Shown: positions 43,857-52,006, numbered from the stretch's first letter. The stretch is 64,000 bases of DNA from Ruminococcus_C sp963590855 (GCA_963590855.1 CAVAQT010000009.1:1-64000), one strand, 5' to 3'. Numbers and translations are program-made. Notes: generated by a model from the sequence alone, not told the origin.

Positions 43857-44279
43857 ATGAAAAAAGGAAAAACCAAAGACGGACTGGAGTATCTCTGGGC
43901 GGACAGAAAGCGTACCCTCTTCGGGCTGCCCCTGTCTTTCACCCGGTACTATCTGACAGAGAGCCGGCTCATCACACGCACAGGTCTTTTGAAGATCGTA
44001 GAGGATGAGCTGGACATCTACCGCATCACCGACAAGAAAATGGAACTGCCCCTGGGACAGCGCATTTTCGGCTGCGGCACGATCATTTTGTTCAGTAAAG
44101 ATGTCGATACACCGGAAAAACACATTCATTCCATCAAAAGTCCCCGACAGGTCTCCGATCTGATCACCGCGCTCATCAATGAACAGCGCGACCGCTTCGG
44201 CATCCGCGGACGGGACATGGTGGGGCCGGCTGGTATGCCGCCGGAAGCGTGGGGAGATGGCGACTGCTGCAATGATTAA
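43857..44279 (+). CDS. Bacterial PH-domain protein
   Basis: The 140-residue protein matches the short bacterial PH (bPH2/YdbT-like) pattern: LEYLWADRKRTLFGLPLSFTRYYLTESRLITRTGLL, then IVEDELDIYRITDKKMELPLGQRIFGCGTIIL, and a final helix. It lacks membrane segments. AGAAGGAAAGG precedes the ATG. It lies 88 bases after the GH31 gene and 15 bases before the FkbM gene frame. Role unknown. Confidence 0.8.
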   Translation: MKKGKTKDGLEYLWADRKRTLFGLPLSFTRYYLTESRLITRTGLLKIVEDELDIYRITDKKMELPLGQRIFGCGTIILFSKDVDTPEKHIHSIKSPRQVSDLITALINEQRDRFGIRGRDMVGPAGMPPEAWGDGDCCND

Positions 44280-44327
44280 GGCAGTCCGGCACCCATGCGA
44301 AAAAGAGAAAAGGAGGTCCTGAACACA

Positions 44328-45410
44328 TTGCTTTCTTTTATCACAGAAAAGCAGTCCTCGTGGGAAAAACTACAGGCGGAGACCCGCCCGATCTTTATCT
44401 ACGGGATGGGCGATGGTGCAGAAAAGATCATGCGTGTCTTTCGGGAAAAGTCCATTCCGCTTGCCGGTATTTTCGCAAGCGATGAATTTGTACGCGGTCA
44501 CTCGTTTGCCGGGTATAAAGTACGAAAGCTTTCCGAGATCGAAGCGCAGGTAGACGACTTTGTGATCGTCCTGGCGTTTGCCGCCGGATATCAATCTCTG
44601 GTGGATAAGATTGTAGAGCTGGGACAGCGCCACACCCTCATTGTACCGGATGTTCCGGTAGCAGGCGGCGGACTGTTCACCTATGACTACTGCGTCGAGC
44701 ACGCGGCGGAGCTGGAAGAGGTCTATGAGATGCTGGCGGACGACGAGTCCCGCCGGGTCTATGCCAATATCATCAACTTCCGCATCAGCGGCAATATCCG
44801 CTGGCTCATGGATGTCACCACACCCAAGAGCGACATCTACCGCAAGATCATAAAGCTGACACCCAACGAGGTCTATGTGGATCTGGGCGCATACAACGGC
44901 GACACCATCGAAGAGGTGCTGCAATACACCCGGGGCAAATATATCCGCATCTACGGTGTCGAGCCGGATCGGAAGAACTTCAAAAAGCTGTGCAAGTCAC
45001 TGGAAGGCATGAACTATGTCTACGCCTATAACGCAGTAGCATGGTGCAAGGACACCACCGTGCCCTTCTCCACCAAGGCCGGACGGCAGTCTGCTGTTTC
45101 GGCATTCGGTCAGGAGATCGACGCGCGCTCAGTGGACAGCATCCTCCAGGGCAGACCGGCGACCATCATCAAAATGGACGTAGAGGGCTGTGAGCGAGAG
45201 GCACTCTGGGGTGCGTCTCAGACCATCGCCCACTTCTCCCCGAAGCTGATGGTTTCGCTGTACCACCGGAACGAGGACATTTTCGCCCTGCCGCTGCTGA
45301 TCCGGCGGCTGAACCCGGGCTATGACCTGTATATCCGGCATCAACTGTATATCCCGGCGTGGGAGACCAATCTCTACGCCGTACCCTCCCACAGCAATTC
45401 TCTGACATAA
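44328..45410 (+). CDS. FkbM-family methyltransferase with N-terminal Rossmann-like domain
   Basis: The N-terminal domain (about 20-115) has IFIYGMGDGAEKIM, a nucleotide-binding turn like that of sugar-modifying enzymes. The C-terminal domain (about 170-345) is an FkbM SAM-dependent O-methyltransferase (VYVDLGAYNGDTIEEVL, VEPDRKNFKKL, IKMDVEGCEREAL). It may methylate a surface sugar. The frame has an ATG at 44295 without a ribosome site; a strong AAGGAGGT inside it is ten bases before a TTG at 44328, which I take as the start (360 residues), with the ATG as alternative. It follows the PH-domain gene closely. Confidence 0.83.
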   Translation: MLSFITEKQSSWEKLQAETRPIFIYGMGDGAEKIMRVFREKSIPLAGIFASDEFVRGHSFAGYKVRKLSEIEAQVDDFVIVLAFAAGYQSLVDKIVELGQRHTLIVPDVPVAGGGLFTYDYCVEHAAELEEVYEMLADDESRRVYANIINFRISGNIRWLMDVTTPKSDIYRKIIKLTPNEVYVDLGAYNGDTIEEVLQYTRGKYIRIYGVEPDRKNFKKLCKSLEGMNYVYAYNAVAWCKDTTVPFSTKAGRQSAVSAFGQEIDARSVDSILQGRPATIIKMDVEGCEREALWGASQTIAHFSPKLMVSLYHRNEDIFALPLLIRRLNPGYDLYIRHQLYIPAWETNLYAVPSHSNSLT

Positions 45411-45429
45411 ATCTCATATAAGCAAAAGA

Positions 45430-45465
45430 ATCCCTGCACCGGCAAACCGATGCAGGGATATTTTT
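45430..45465. terminator. Terminator after the FkbM gene
   Basis: A 9-bp stem (45430-45438 with 45451-45459) followed by TATTTTT on the plus strand and TTCTTTT on the minus strand, so it can serve the convergent AEC gene too. Confidence 0.85.
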
Positions 45466-45497
45466 ATGCGTAAGATACGCTGTCTGGCATGCTTTAT

Positions 45498-46430
45498 TTA
45501 CAAAAGCGCCGACAGCCCCGTAAAGAGCTTTACGATCAGCGGCATGGTCAGCATGGACACCAGCGTGGTCACCGCGAAAATGTGGGACGCATACCCGTCG
45601 TTCAGGTCGTGCTTCTGGCACTGGAGCGTGCACATCGCCGCCGAGGGCGCAGCCATCAGCACCAACACCACCAACCGGATCTCCTCCGGAATAAAGCCCA
45701 GCGGCACGAACAGCACCGCCAGCGCCGCCGGAACGATCAGCAGCTTTACTGCGCTGACATAATACACCCGGGGATTTTTCAGCGCCCGGAACAGATCTGC
45801 CTGTGCCACGCTGATGCCGGAGGCGATCATCGCCATAGGCGTATTCAGCCCGGCGACATAGTCGAACGTCTTTCCCAGCAGCTCCGGCAGCGGAATCCGG
45901 AAAAAGAACAGCAGCAGCCCGATGGCGATGCCGATCATAGTGGGCGAACAGAGCTTTTTCAGCAGTGCCTTCCGGTCGTTCTGTCCCGTCAGCAGCATGA
46001 TGCCGTGCGTCCAGGCGAAGCAGAAAAACACCGTCAGAAATGCCGAGGTATAAAACACGCCCTCGTTCCCCAGCAGCGCGCTGGCGAGAGGAATCCCCAT
46101 AAAGCCGCAATTGCTGTAAATGGCAGAAAAGCGCTCGATCTCTGTCTCACGCCCCGGCTTCTGCCGGATGAGCAGATGCACCGCCCCGATAAACAGCACA
46201 TAGGTCACCGCCGCCAGCAGGAACGTCCACTGCATATTGACCACGAGCCGCGGTTCATACTCCACATCGGCATAGGCATTCACCACCAGCACCGGGGTGA
46301 CGATCTCCAAAACGAAGTTGGAAAACTGCCTGCCGCCGTTTTTATCCACGACCTTTGTCCGATAGGCGATGATGCCCACCACGTTCAGCAGCAGCATCAG
46401 CACCGCCTGTTTCAAAATAATCAGCGCCAA
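45498..46430 (-). CDS. AEC-family auxin-efflux-type carrier
   Basis: The 310-residue protein has about ten membrane helices in two five-helix halves, with conserved Asn/Pro in GFMGIPLASALLG and ILxNAY-like VVNAYADV. Bacterial AEC proteins move malate, other organic acids or amino acids. The start is TTG at 46430, placed about six bases after AGGAGAGG; no ATG is available for another 11 codons. A terminator hairpin lies just above the ribosome site, so expression may depend on readthrough from dpaB. Confidence 0.88.
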   Translation of the reverse strand: MALIILKQAVLMLLLNVVGIIAYRTKVVDKNGGRQFSNFVLEIVTPVLVVNAYADVEYEPRLVVNMQWTFLLAAVTYVLFIGAVHLLIRQKPGRETEIERFSAIYSNCGFMGIPLASALLGNEGVFYTSAFLTVFFCFAWTHGIMLLTGQNDRKALLKKLCSPTMIGIAIGLLLFFFRIPLPELLGKTFDYVAGLNTPMAMIASGISVAQADLFRALKNPRVYYVSAVKLLIVPAALAVLFVPLGFIPEEIRLVVLVLMAAPSAAMCTLQCQKHDLNDGYASHIFAVTTLVSMLTMPLIVKLFTGLSALL

Positions 46431-46453
46431 AACCAGACCTCTCCTCTATCCCA

Positions 46454-46493
46454 AAAATGGGTGGAGTCGGATAACCCGATTTCCACCCATTTT
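46454..46493 (-). terminator. Terminator of the dipicolinate synthase operon
   Basis: A perfect 12-bp stem (46454-46465 with 46482-46493), plus four inner pairs, is followed by five T residues on the minus strand. It lies 72 bases past spoVFB and right before the AEC ribosome site, so it could also act as an attenuator for that gene. Confidence 0.85.
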
Positions 46494-46564
46494 CAGTATA
46501 GCACATCTTTTTGGATTTTCTGTGACTGCCGCAAAAATAGCCCCAGAATTTTTCCGGCGACGCC

Positions 46565-47146
46565 CTAGAGCAGCACCGGCTGCACCTGTTTGTGCGCCAA
46601 TGCCAGCGCCGCGGTCTCCGGCAGCCGGGAAAAGTCCGCCACCAGAGATGCCGGCTTCTCCGCCGGAGCATCCTGGCGCAGCGGCACGAAGTAATAGTTC
46701 CGGGTATTCAACAGCAGCCCGATGTTTTTCGCCGAAGCCCCCAGGGCATCGTTGGTGGCGATGGCAAGGACAACGGGCTTTTGCCGCCGGAGCATGGACT
46801 TCACCGCCATGGTAGCCGTACCGTCCGTGATGCCATACGCCAGCTTTGCGGCAGTGTTGGCGGTACAGGGCGCAACGATCAGCAGGTCTAACAGATCTTT
46901 CGGCCCAAGCGGTTCTGCCTCCGGGATGGTGCGAATGGCTGCCCTGCCGCAGATCTCTTCCAGTTCTGCGACACGATCCGCGGCCTTGCCGAAGCGCGTA
47001 TCCGTTGCGGCGGCATGCTCCGAGAAAATCGGCGTCAGCTCTGCCCCTGCCTCCCGGAGCTTTGCCGCCTGTGCAAATGCGGCGGAAAAGGTGCAAAACG
47101 AACCGGTCACCACAAACCCGATCCGCTTACCTGTCAGGTCTTTCAT
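46565..47146 (-). CDS. spoVFB: Dipicolinate synthase subunit B
   Basis: With subunit A it oxidises dihydrodipicolinate to dipicolinic acid in the mother cell; DPA gives spores wet-heat resistance. The 193-residue protein has the flavoprotein-like fold of DpaB: GKRIGFVVTGSFCTFSAAF (about 6-24), IVAPCTANTAAKLAYGITD, and LAIATNDALGASAKNIGLLLN. The ATG at 47146 follows GAGGAGAC and lies inside the end of the detached dpaA fragment (20-base overlap), the expected operon junction. In the present arrangement it lies downstream of a serine recombinase with no terminator between. Confidence 0.95.
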   Translation of the reverse strand: MKDLTGKRIGFVVTGSFCTFSAAFAQAAKLREAGAELTPIFSEHAAATDTRFGKAADRVAELEEICGRAAIRTIPEAEPLGPKDLLDLLIVAPCTANTAAKLAYGITDGTATMAVKSMLRRQKPVVLAIATNDALGASAKNIGLLLNTRNYYFVPLRQDAPAEKPASLVADFSRLPETAALALAHKQVQPVLL

Positions 47147-47225
47147 AGGCAAGTCTCCTCTCTTCGAGCATATTGCAGATGGTATCCGCGATGATCTCCC
47201 CGGCGGTTCTGGGTGCATCCTTCCC
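47127..47225 (-). CDS. spoVFA: Detached 3' end of spoVFA (last 32 codons)
   Basis: These 32 codons and stop encode GKDAPRTAGEIIADTICN and a short helical end. This corresponds to the conserved C-terminus of DpaA (LPGKxAPxTAGxIIA). The rest of the gene is 4.94 kb upstream at 52168-52953. In the present arrangement the fragment is read-through from the recombinase end (a TAATG overlap at 47254-47250 could permit a 42-residue peptide), but as such it has no function that I can see. The overlap with the spoVFB start fixes it as the true end of dpaA. Confidence 0.9.
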   Translation of the reverse strand, partial: GKDAPRTAGEIIADTICNMLEERRLAYERPDR

Positions 47226-47257
47226 CGGCGCGGCGGCGCGGCGTTGACACATTACCG
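47226..47257. other. Right attachment site of the spoVFA element
   Basis: The CGG core (47226-47228, plus strand) is followed by GC-rich sequence and an arm GCGGCGTTGACACATTACCG (47238-47257), which overlaps the recombinase stop codon. The arm is the inverse of the one at the other end. Confidence 0.7.
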
Positions 47258-48712
47258 CAAAAGGATCTCCCCGTGATCCGGAAACAACCGCACCTCCCGG
47301 AAGAGCAGTCCGGCGGCCTGACGGCGCAGTGACAGCCCGGCAAACTCCCACCACGCCGCCCATGCCTCCGGCGAGACCGCTTCCGGCTTCGGCGCGCTCC
47401 GGCGGAGCGTCTCCTCCAGCTGTCCGCGTTCCTGCCCCAGGCGTTCCAGTTCCTCCCGGAGAAACGCCGCCGCATTTTCAGAACGCCCCAGCTCTGCCGC
47501 AAGCCGCCGCATGCGCTGTTCCACTTCCTCCAGGGCAGCCGCTTCCGGCGGTGTCTTTGGCGGCGCTCCGGCATAGGGCAATAGCCGCTGTGCCTGCTGT
47601 GCCAGGATCGGCGCGGCGGCACGCTCCACCGTCTCCGTCCGCAGCCCCGGCAGCCCGGCGCAGATGCCCTGGCGCTTTCCCCGGCAGACAAAATAGGTAT
47701 ACGCCGCACCCCTGCCGTTGTTCCGCGCATAGCAATGCGTACCGCACAGACCGCACACCGCCAAACCCTGTAACCAGGAGCCGTGCCCTGTGCCCCGGTT
47801 GGTCGCGCCGCCCCGTGCGGCAAGCCGCTCCTGCACCGCAAGCCAGAGGTCACTTTCCACAATGCCCGGATGCAGCCCGGCGGCAATATGCTCCCCGGCG
47901 AGCCGGGTCAGCTTCGCGCCCGTTCGCGCCGCCGGGTCGCCGTAGACGATACAGCCGTTGCCCCGACAGTACGCCTCCAGGGGATGGGTCAGCACCGCAC
48001 CCTGTTCCTGCAAATACACGGCACTGCGGAGATCGCCCTGCAAGTATACCGGACTGCGCAAGATCCGGAGCACGCCGCTGTTTGACCAGGGTTTTCCCTG
48101 TCGGGTGCGCCGTCCTGCGCCGTTTGCGCCGTGCACCAGCTGCTCCACATTCTGTCCCTCGACCCCGTACCCGGTATAAAACGCCAGAACCTGTGCCGCC
48201 TCCTCCGGCAAAATTTCCAGAGCCGCCGTGCGCCCGGCGCACCGCCCGTACCCAAAGGGCGGCGTGCCCCCCAGTGCCATCTGCTGTGCGGCGCGGGCAT
48301 AATAGTTATCCCGGACGCGTCCGGCAATGGTCTTTTGTTCCAACTCTGCGAACATCATGAGCAGATTCAGCAGCATGCCGCCGATCTCTGTCTGGGTGTC
48401 GAAGCTCTCCCGGACGGAGTGCAGCGTCACGCCCCGGCTGCGGAACAGCTGCATCATTCCGGCGAAATCGCACAGCGACCGGGAGATTCGATCCAGCTTA
48501 TACACATAGACGCTCTGAATATTGCCGGCTTCCACCGCTTCCAGCATTCGCTGAAACGCCGGGCGGCGCGTGTTCGTCCCCGTAAAGCCCCGGTCGGTGT
48601 ACACCTCCGCCGCGGCATCCGGCGGACAAATGCGGCGGCAGTGCTCCACCTGCATCTCAATGGAAATGGAATCCGGACGCTCTACCGACTGGCGCGCATA
48701 GATTGCGATCAT
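47252..48712 (-). CDS. Large serine recombinase
   Basis: The 486-residue protein has the resolvase catalytic domain (1-140) with IYARQS (nucleophile Ser9), YTDRGFTGTNTRRP, YKLDRISRS and the long E helix; a recombinase domain (about 150-290); a zinc ribbon with CGLC (320-323), Cys343 and Cys351; and a coiled coil (about 385-435). This layout is that of phage integrases and of SpoIVCA/CisA, which excises the sigK skin element. The start at 48712 is the third of three Met codons, seven bases after GGAGGT. A strong terminator separates it from the cohesin gene, so it needs its own, possibly developmental, promoter. Confidence 0.95.
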   Translation of the reverse strand: MIAIYARQSVERPDSISIEMQVEHCRRICPPDAAAEVYTDRGFTGTNTRRPAFQRMLEAVEAGNIQSVYVYKLDRISRSLCDFAGMMQLFRSRGVTLHSVRESFDTQTEIGGMLLNLLMMFAELEQKTIAGRVRDNYYARAAQQMALGGTPPFGYGRCAGRTAALEILPEEAAQVLAFYTGYGVEGQNVEQLVHGANGAGRRTRQGKPWSNSGVLRILRSPVYLQGDLRSAVYLQEQGAVLTHPLEAYCRGNGCIVYGDPAARTGAKLTRLAGEHIAAGLHPGIVESDLWLAVQERLAARGGATNRGTGHGSWLQGLAVCGLCGTHCYARNNGRGAAYTYFVCRGKRQGICAGLPGLRTETVERAAAPILAQQAQRLLPYAGAPPKTPPEAAALEEVEQRMRRLAAELGRSENAAAFLREELERLGQERGQLEETLRRSAPKPEAVSPEAWAAWWEFAGLSLRRQAAGLLFREVRLFPDHGEILLR

Positions 48713-48759
48713 CATCATCACCTCCATGCAGTTTATGCAGGAGCGCCGCCGAAAAAAAC

Positions 48760-48793
48760 AAAGAGGACACCTCCCGAAGGAGATGTCCTCTTT
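48760..48793 (-). terminator. Terminator between the cohesin and recombinase genes
   Basis: A 15-bp stem (48760-48774 with 48779-48793, one mismatch) with a TTCG loop is followed on the minus strand by TTTGTTTTTTT-like sequence. It should block most transcription from the cargo genes into the recombinase. Confidence 0.9.
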
Positions 48794-48851
48794 TACGCAT
48801 TTACATGCGTGTGAAATCAGTTGCGCCAATTGCTGCTATCGCAGCGATTGC

Positions 48852-49595
48852 TTACTTTCTCTTCTTGGAAACCAGAGCTACGCCACCGATTACAGCTACA
48901 GCTACAGCTACGCCAGCTACCGGCAGAGCGTCACCAGTCTTCGGAGAAGAAGTGGAAGTTGCCTTCTTGGTAGTAGCAGTTGCAACCTTAGCGGTTGTAG
49001 CAGCAGTTGTTGCCGGAGCTGCGGTTGTTTCCGGAGCTGCGGTTGTAGTTGTCGGAGCCTCAGTCGGATCCTCAGTGATGATGATCGCACCAGCAACCGG
49101 TGTGAACTCAGCGTTCTGCAGCTTGCCGTCTACATACTGACCTGCGCTGGTGTGAACACCCTTTGCATTTTCGTTGGTCAGAGTAATCGGATATTCGCTG
49201 CCTGCTTCAGCAGACTCAGTAACCTTAACAGTCAGGTAAGCGATTTCGCCAGCTGCAATGTTCTCAGCCTTAACGCCGCCGAATGCCCACGGCATCCAAA
49301 CAAAACCGTCAACTTCTGCCGGAGTGCAAGAAGCCTTGGTGTTTGTACCAGCATCAACGTAAGTCAGACCATCGCTCAGCTTCATACCAAAGTCGATGGA
49401 ACCCAGATCAGCATCAGATGTGATCGGAACAGTAACTTCGTAGTTAGCTGCCTTCAGTTCAGACAGAGTCAGAGTAACGGTACCAGCAGAAACTGCTACG
49501 TCAGCGCTTGCCGGAATAGCCATAACAGCTGCAGAAGCAGCTACAACAGCAGCAGCAGACAGAGCTGCCATTGTCTTTTTCAATGTAGTCTTCAT
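48852..49595 (-). CDS. Sortase-anchored single-cohesin-like surface protein
   Basis: The 247-residue protein has a signal peptide (to about Ala31), a beta-rich domain (about 33-170) with cohesin-like features (AGTVTLTLSELKAANYEVTVPI, LGSIDFGMKLSDGLTYV, AGEIAYLTVKV), a Thr/Ala/Pro linker (about 172-215), then SPKTGD as a sortase signal variant, a membrane helix and KKRK. This resembles anchoring scaffoldins with one cohesin. ATG at 49595 is nine bases after AAAGGA. It lies in the spoVFA element and is probably co-transcribed with the dockerin gene upstream. Confidence 0.85.
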   Translation of the reverse strand: MKTTLKKTMAALSAAAVVAASAAVMAIPASADVAVSAGTVTLTLSELKAANYEVTVPITSDADLGSIDFGMKLSDGLTYVDAGTNTKASCTPAEVDGFVWMPWAFGGVKAENIAAGEIAYLTVKVTESAEAGSEYPITLTNENAKGVHTSAGQYVDGKLQNAEFTPVAGAIIITEDPTEAPTTTTAAPETTAAPATTAATTAKVATATTKKATSTSSPKTGDALPVAGVAVAVAVIGGVALVSKKRK

Positions 49596-49642
49596 TTTTC
49601 TATTTCCTTTCAAGAATATAAAAATTTATGTGATATAAGCGA

Positions 49643-49664
49643 GGCACAATATGCACCTTGTGCC
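49643..49664 (-). other. Hairpin between the dockerin and cohesin genes
   Basis: GGCACAA (49643-49649) pairs with TTGTGCC (49658-49664). No T tract follows. It may mark an mRNA processing or stability point that sets the ratio of the two proteins. Confidence 0.5.
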
Positions 49665-49702
49665 GCACCTATATACAAGCTTGTTTTTAGTAAAGCACCA
49701 AA

Positions 49703-51796
49703 TTAGTCAGCAATGATGTCGCTCCATGCCTTATCAACATTAAGAGCAACAAATGCACTGTAAGTCAAACCATATGCTACATCCTTAGAATCGATTACAG
49801 ATACACCAGCCTCTGATGCGCCAGCCTTGGACTCAGTATCGATATCAGATACCAGATAATCCAGCTTAATCAACAGATCGCTTGCATCCTTACCAATGGT
49901 CAAGAAATACGGCTCCTGACCAACACCATCCAGTGCAGCGTATGTCAGCATCTCAGCAGCGTCCTTAGAATCTACAGTGCCGTCCAGGTTGGTGTCGCCC
50001 TTCAGAGCAACTGCAACAGTCGGAGCAGCATCGATGGTGATGTCATCTTCGCCCTTGTAGTTCAGAGCAACAGTGCCTTCAAAGTAAACCTTGCCTACGC
50101 CAGCTTCCTTGTCAACAGTCTCATATACGCTTGCCGGAGTTTCAGCAAACTCGAGAACGTCTGCCGGAGCATAGGTCTCATCAGTTGTGCCGTCTTCCAG
50201 GTACAGGGTTACAGACTCAACCAGACCAGCCAGGTCGAAGGACTCTTCGCTGGACAGGTATACGTTAGAAGCAGTCTTTGCGTCAACCAGCTTAACTTCT
50301 ACAGAAGAAACGTTGGTCGGCAGCGGCTTGGACTCTGTGCTTGATGTGCTGGAACCAGTATCGCCGCTTGTGGTAGTGTCGGTAGAAACAGTTGTTTCAG
50401 TGGAAACAGTGCTTCCAGTGGTGTCGCTAGAAGTAGTTGTTGTATCGCTGGAAGAAGTGGTTGTGCCACTGGTCTCGCTGGTAGAAGTGGTAGTGGTGGT
50501 CTTGTCCTTCAGGACAACAGTAACATCACGAACCACATCGAAAGCAGCGCTGCCCTTTGCAGAGCCCTCAACCTTAACGGTCTTTACGGTCTCTACAGAA
50601 GCAACTTCCTTCTCCGGCAGTTTTTCAGCAACCTGAGCCTTAACATAAGTAACAACAGCGTCGTACTCAGCATCAGCAATTTCCAGTTCAGCGGTATAGT
50701 TGCCTGCGTTTGCAGCAACAGTTACCTTGGTTGCACTCTCTGCCACAGCAGCAACATCACTTGCAGATACAGCCAGCTCAACGTTTACGCCGGCATCCTT
50801 CAGGCTGCTGTTTACAGAAGCAACACTCTTGTCGAATGCAGAGCCATACTTTGCAGCCAGACCGTCAACGGTATTCGGTACATTTGCTGCAGAAGCAATG
50901 CCCTTCTTTACAGCGTAGTTCAGAGCAGCAGCCAGAGCAGCGTCAGCGCTGTCATAGCTCTTTTCAGCAACAGTCAGGGTCTGTGCAGCATCCAGCTTCT
51001 TGTTTACAGCTGCGATCTTGCTGGACAGCTTGTCGGTCTCAGCCTGCAGCTTTGCCAGGTCGCCTTCGATATCGAAGTCAGCATTTGCGCGAACCTCATC
51101 TTCCGTAATGCCATATTCCTTTGCCAGATCCTTAACCTTCTGGTCTACAGCAGCAATGATCTGTGCTTCCAGGCTTTCATAAACAGCCTGCATATAATCG
51201 ACAGCAGTGCTTACGGTATAATCCTTGCCGTCAGCAGTGAAAGTCAGAGCAGCGTCTGCCTTCTTGTTTTCCAGATCAGTAGTAATGGTTGCGGTATAAG
51301 CAATGTTTTTCAGGATAGAAGTGTCCAGAGTTACGTTCTCATAACCGTCCATGCCTGCCAGCTTCTCAGCCAGCTGCGGAGCCAGATAGCTGTCCAGATC
51401 TGCTGTACCGGAAATGGTAACCACGCCGTCCTTTACCGTAGCGGTCGGATCGGAAGATGCGTTTACGATGTCCTTCAGCAGCTCTGCATAGTAGTTTGTG
51501 GAGTTGATGCTTGCAACAACGTCCTTTGCATTCAGGGTGATGGTCTTATCTGCAGCAGCAGAAGTCAGCTTTTCGCCCAGAGTCTTGTTCCAGTCAGAAG
51601 CAACGGTGTAGGTGATGGTGTCACCAGCCGGGCTCTCCGGGAAACCGGTCTCTGCATTTACCTTGAGCAGCTGATCAGCTGTTACCTGCAGCGCAGCCGG
51701 ATCTTCGGCAGCGTTTGCAGAAATTGCAAGAATCTGACCCAGTGCAACCGGAATTGCGACAGTTGCAGCAAGAAGTCTGTTGAATGTCTTCTTCAT
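49703..51796 (-). CDS. Large secreted dockerin-containing protein
   Basis: The 697-residue protein has a signal peptide (to about Ala30), a long N-terminal region (35-440) of repeated alpha/beta segments rich in Ala, Lys and Asp without a recognised catalytic motif, a Thr/Ser linker (about 443-505), a beta domain (about 508-600), and a C-terminal dockerin with KGDTNLDGTVDSKDAAEML as repeat 1 and GVSVIDSKDVAYGLTYS as repeat 2, separated by an unusually long insert of about 40 residues. It could dock to the cohesin encoded next to it. AGAGAGG precedes the ATG. Codon use is less GC-rich than that of the flanking spoVFA. Confidence 0.85.
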   Translation of the reverse strand: MKKTFNRLLAATVAIPVALGQILAISANAAEDPAALQVTADQLLKVNAETGFPESPAGDTITYTVASDWNKTLGEKLTSAAADKTITLNAKDVVASINSTNYYAELLKDIVNASSDPTATVKDGVVTISGTADLDSYLAPQLAEKLAGMDGYENVTLDTSILKNIAYTATITTDLENKKADAALTFTADGKDYTVSTAVDYMQAVYESLEAQIIAAVDQKVKDLAKEYGITEDEVRANADFDIEGDLAKLQAETDKLSSKIAAVNKKLDAAQTLTVAEKSYDSADAALAAALNYAVKKGIASAANVPNTVDGLAAKYGSAFDKSVASVNSSLKDAGVNVELAVSASDVAAVAESATKVTVAANAGNYTAELEIADAEYDAVVTYVKAQVAEKLPEKEVASVETVKTVKVEGSAKGSAAFDVVRDVTVVLKDKTTTTTSTSETSGTTTSSSDTTTTSSDTTGSTVSTETTVSTDTTTSGDTGSSTSSTESKPLPTNVSSVEVKLVDAKTASNVYLSSEESFDLAGLVESVTLYLEDGTTDETYAPADVLEFAETPASVYETVDKEAGVGKVYFEGTVALNYKGEDDITIDAAPTVAVALKGDTNLDGTVDSKDAAEMLTYAALDGVGQEPYFLTIGKDASDLLIKLDYLVSDIDTESKAGASEAGVSVIDSKDVAYGLTYSAFVALNVDKAWSDIIAD

Positions 51797-51824
51797 TTCT
51801 CTTTACCTCTCTTTTATGAGTTTT

Positions 51825-51923
51825 ATTGCCGCCTGCATGGATGTGATTCATCCAACCCCAACAGGCGCATCCGCATCCGGTTCAATCCCGCTTCATTTTC
51901 CGGATCACACATGCTGCGGCAAT
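51825..51923 (-). other. Structured leader of the dockerin gene
   Basis: Outer arms 51825-51839 and 51910-51923 pair over about 14 bases, with an inner TGTGAT/ATCACA pair (51843-51848 with 51904-51909), in the 5' UTR. The plus strand has a T tract after 51923, so a plus-strand terminator is an alternative reading. The gap 51797-52119 holds this and the promoter only. Confidence 0.5.
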
Positions 51924-51977
51924 TTTTTTGCTTATGAAGTCCTATATAAATAGCCCCCATAAACAATTTACATAGGT

Positions 51978-52006
51978 ATTTTAACATATTATTGCCCCCG
52001 TGTCAA
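51978..52006 (-). promoter_or_regulatory. Promoter of the dockerin-cohesin cargo operon
   Basis: Perfect TTGACA (52001-52006) and TAAAAT (51978-51983) on the minus strand, 17-base spacer. This is a vegetative-type promoter. Confidence 0.82.

Noticed and set aside
47143..47886. 247-codon frame overlapping the recombinase in another frame
   Set aside because: Arg/Gly-rich shadow of a GC-rich gene.
48730..48737. Sigma-E promoter for the recombinase
   Set aside because: The -10-like CATAAACT has no acceptable -35 at 13-15 bases, so it is kept only as a remark.
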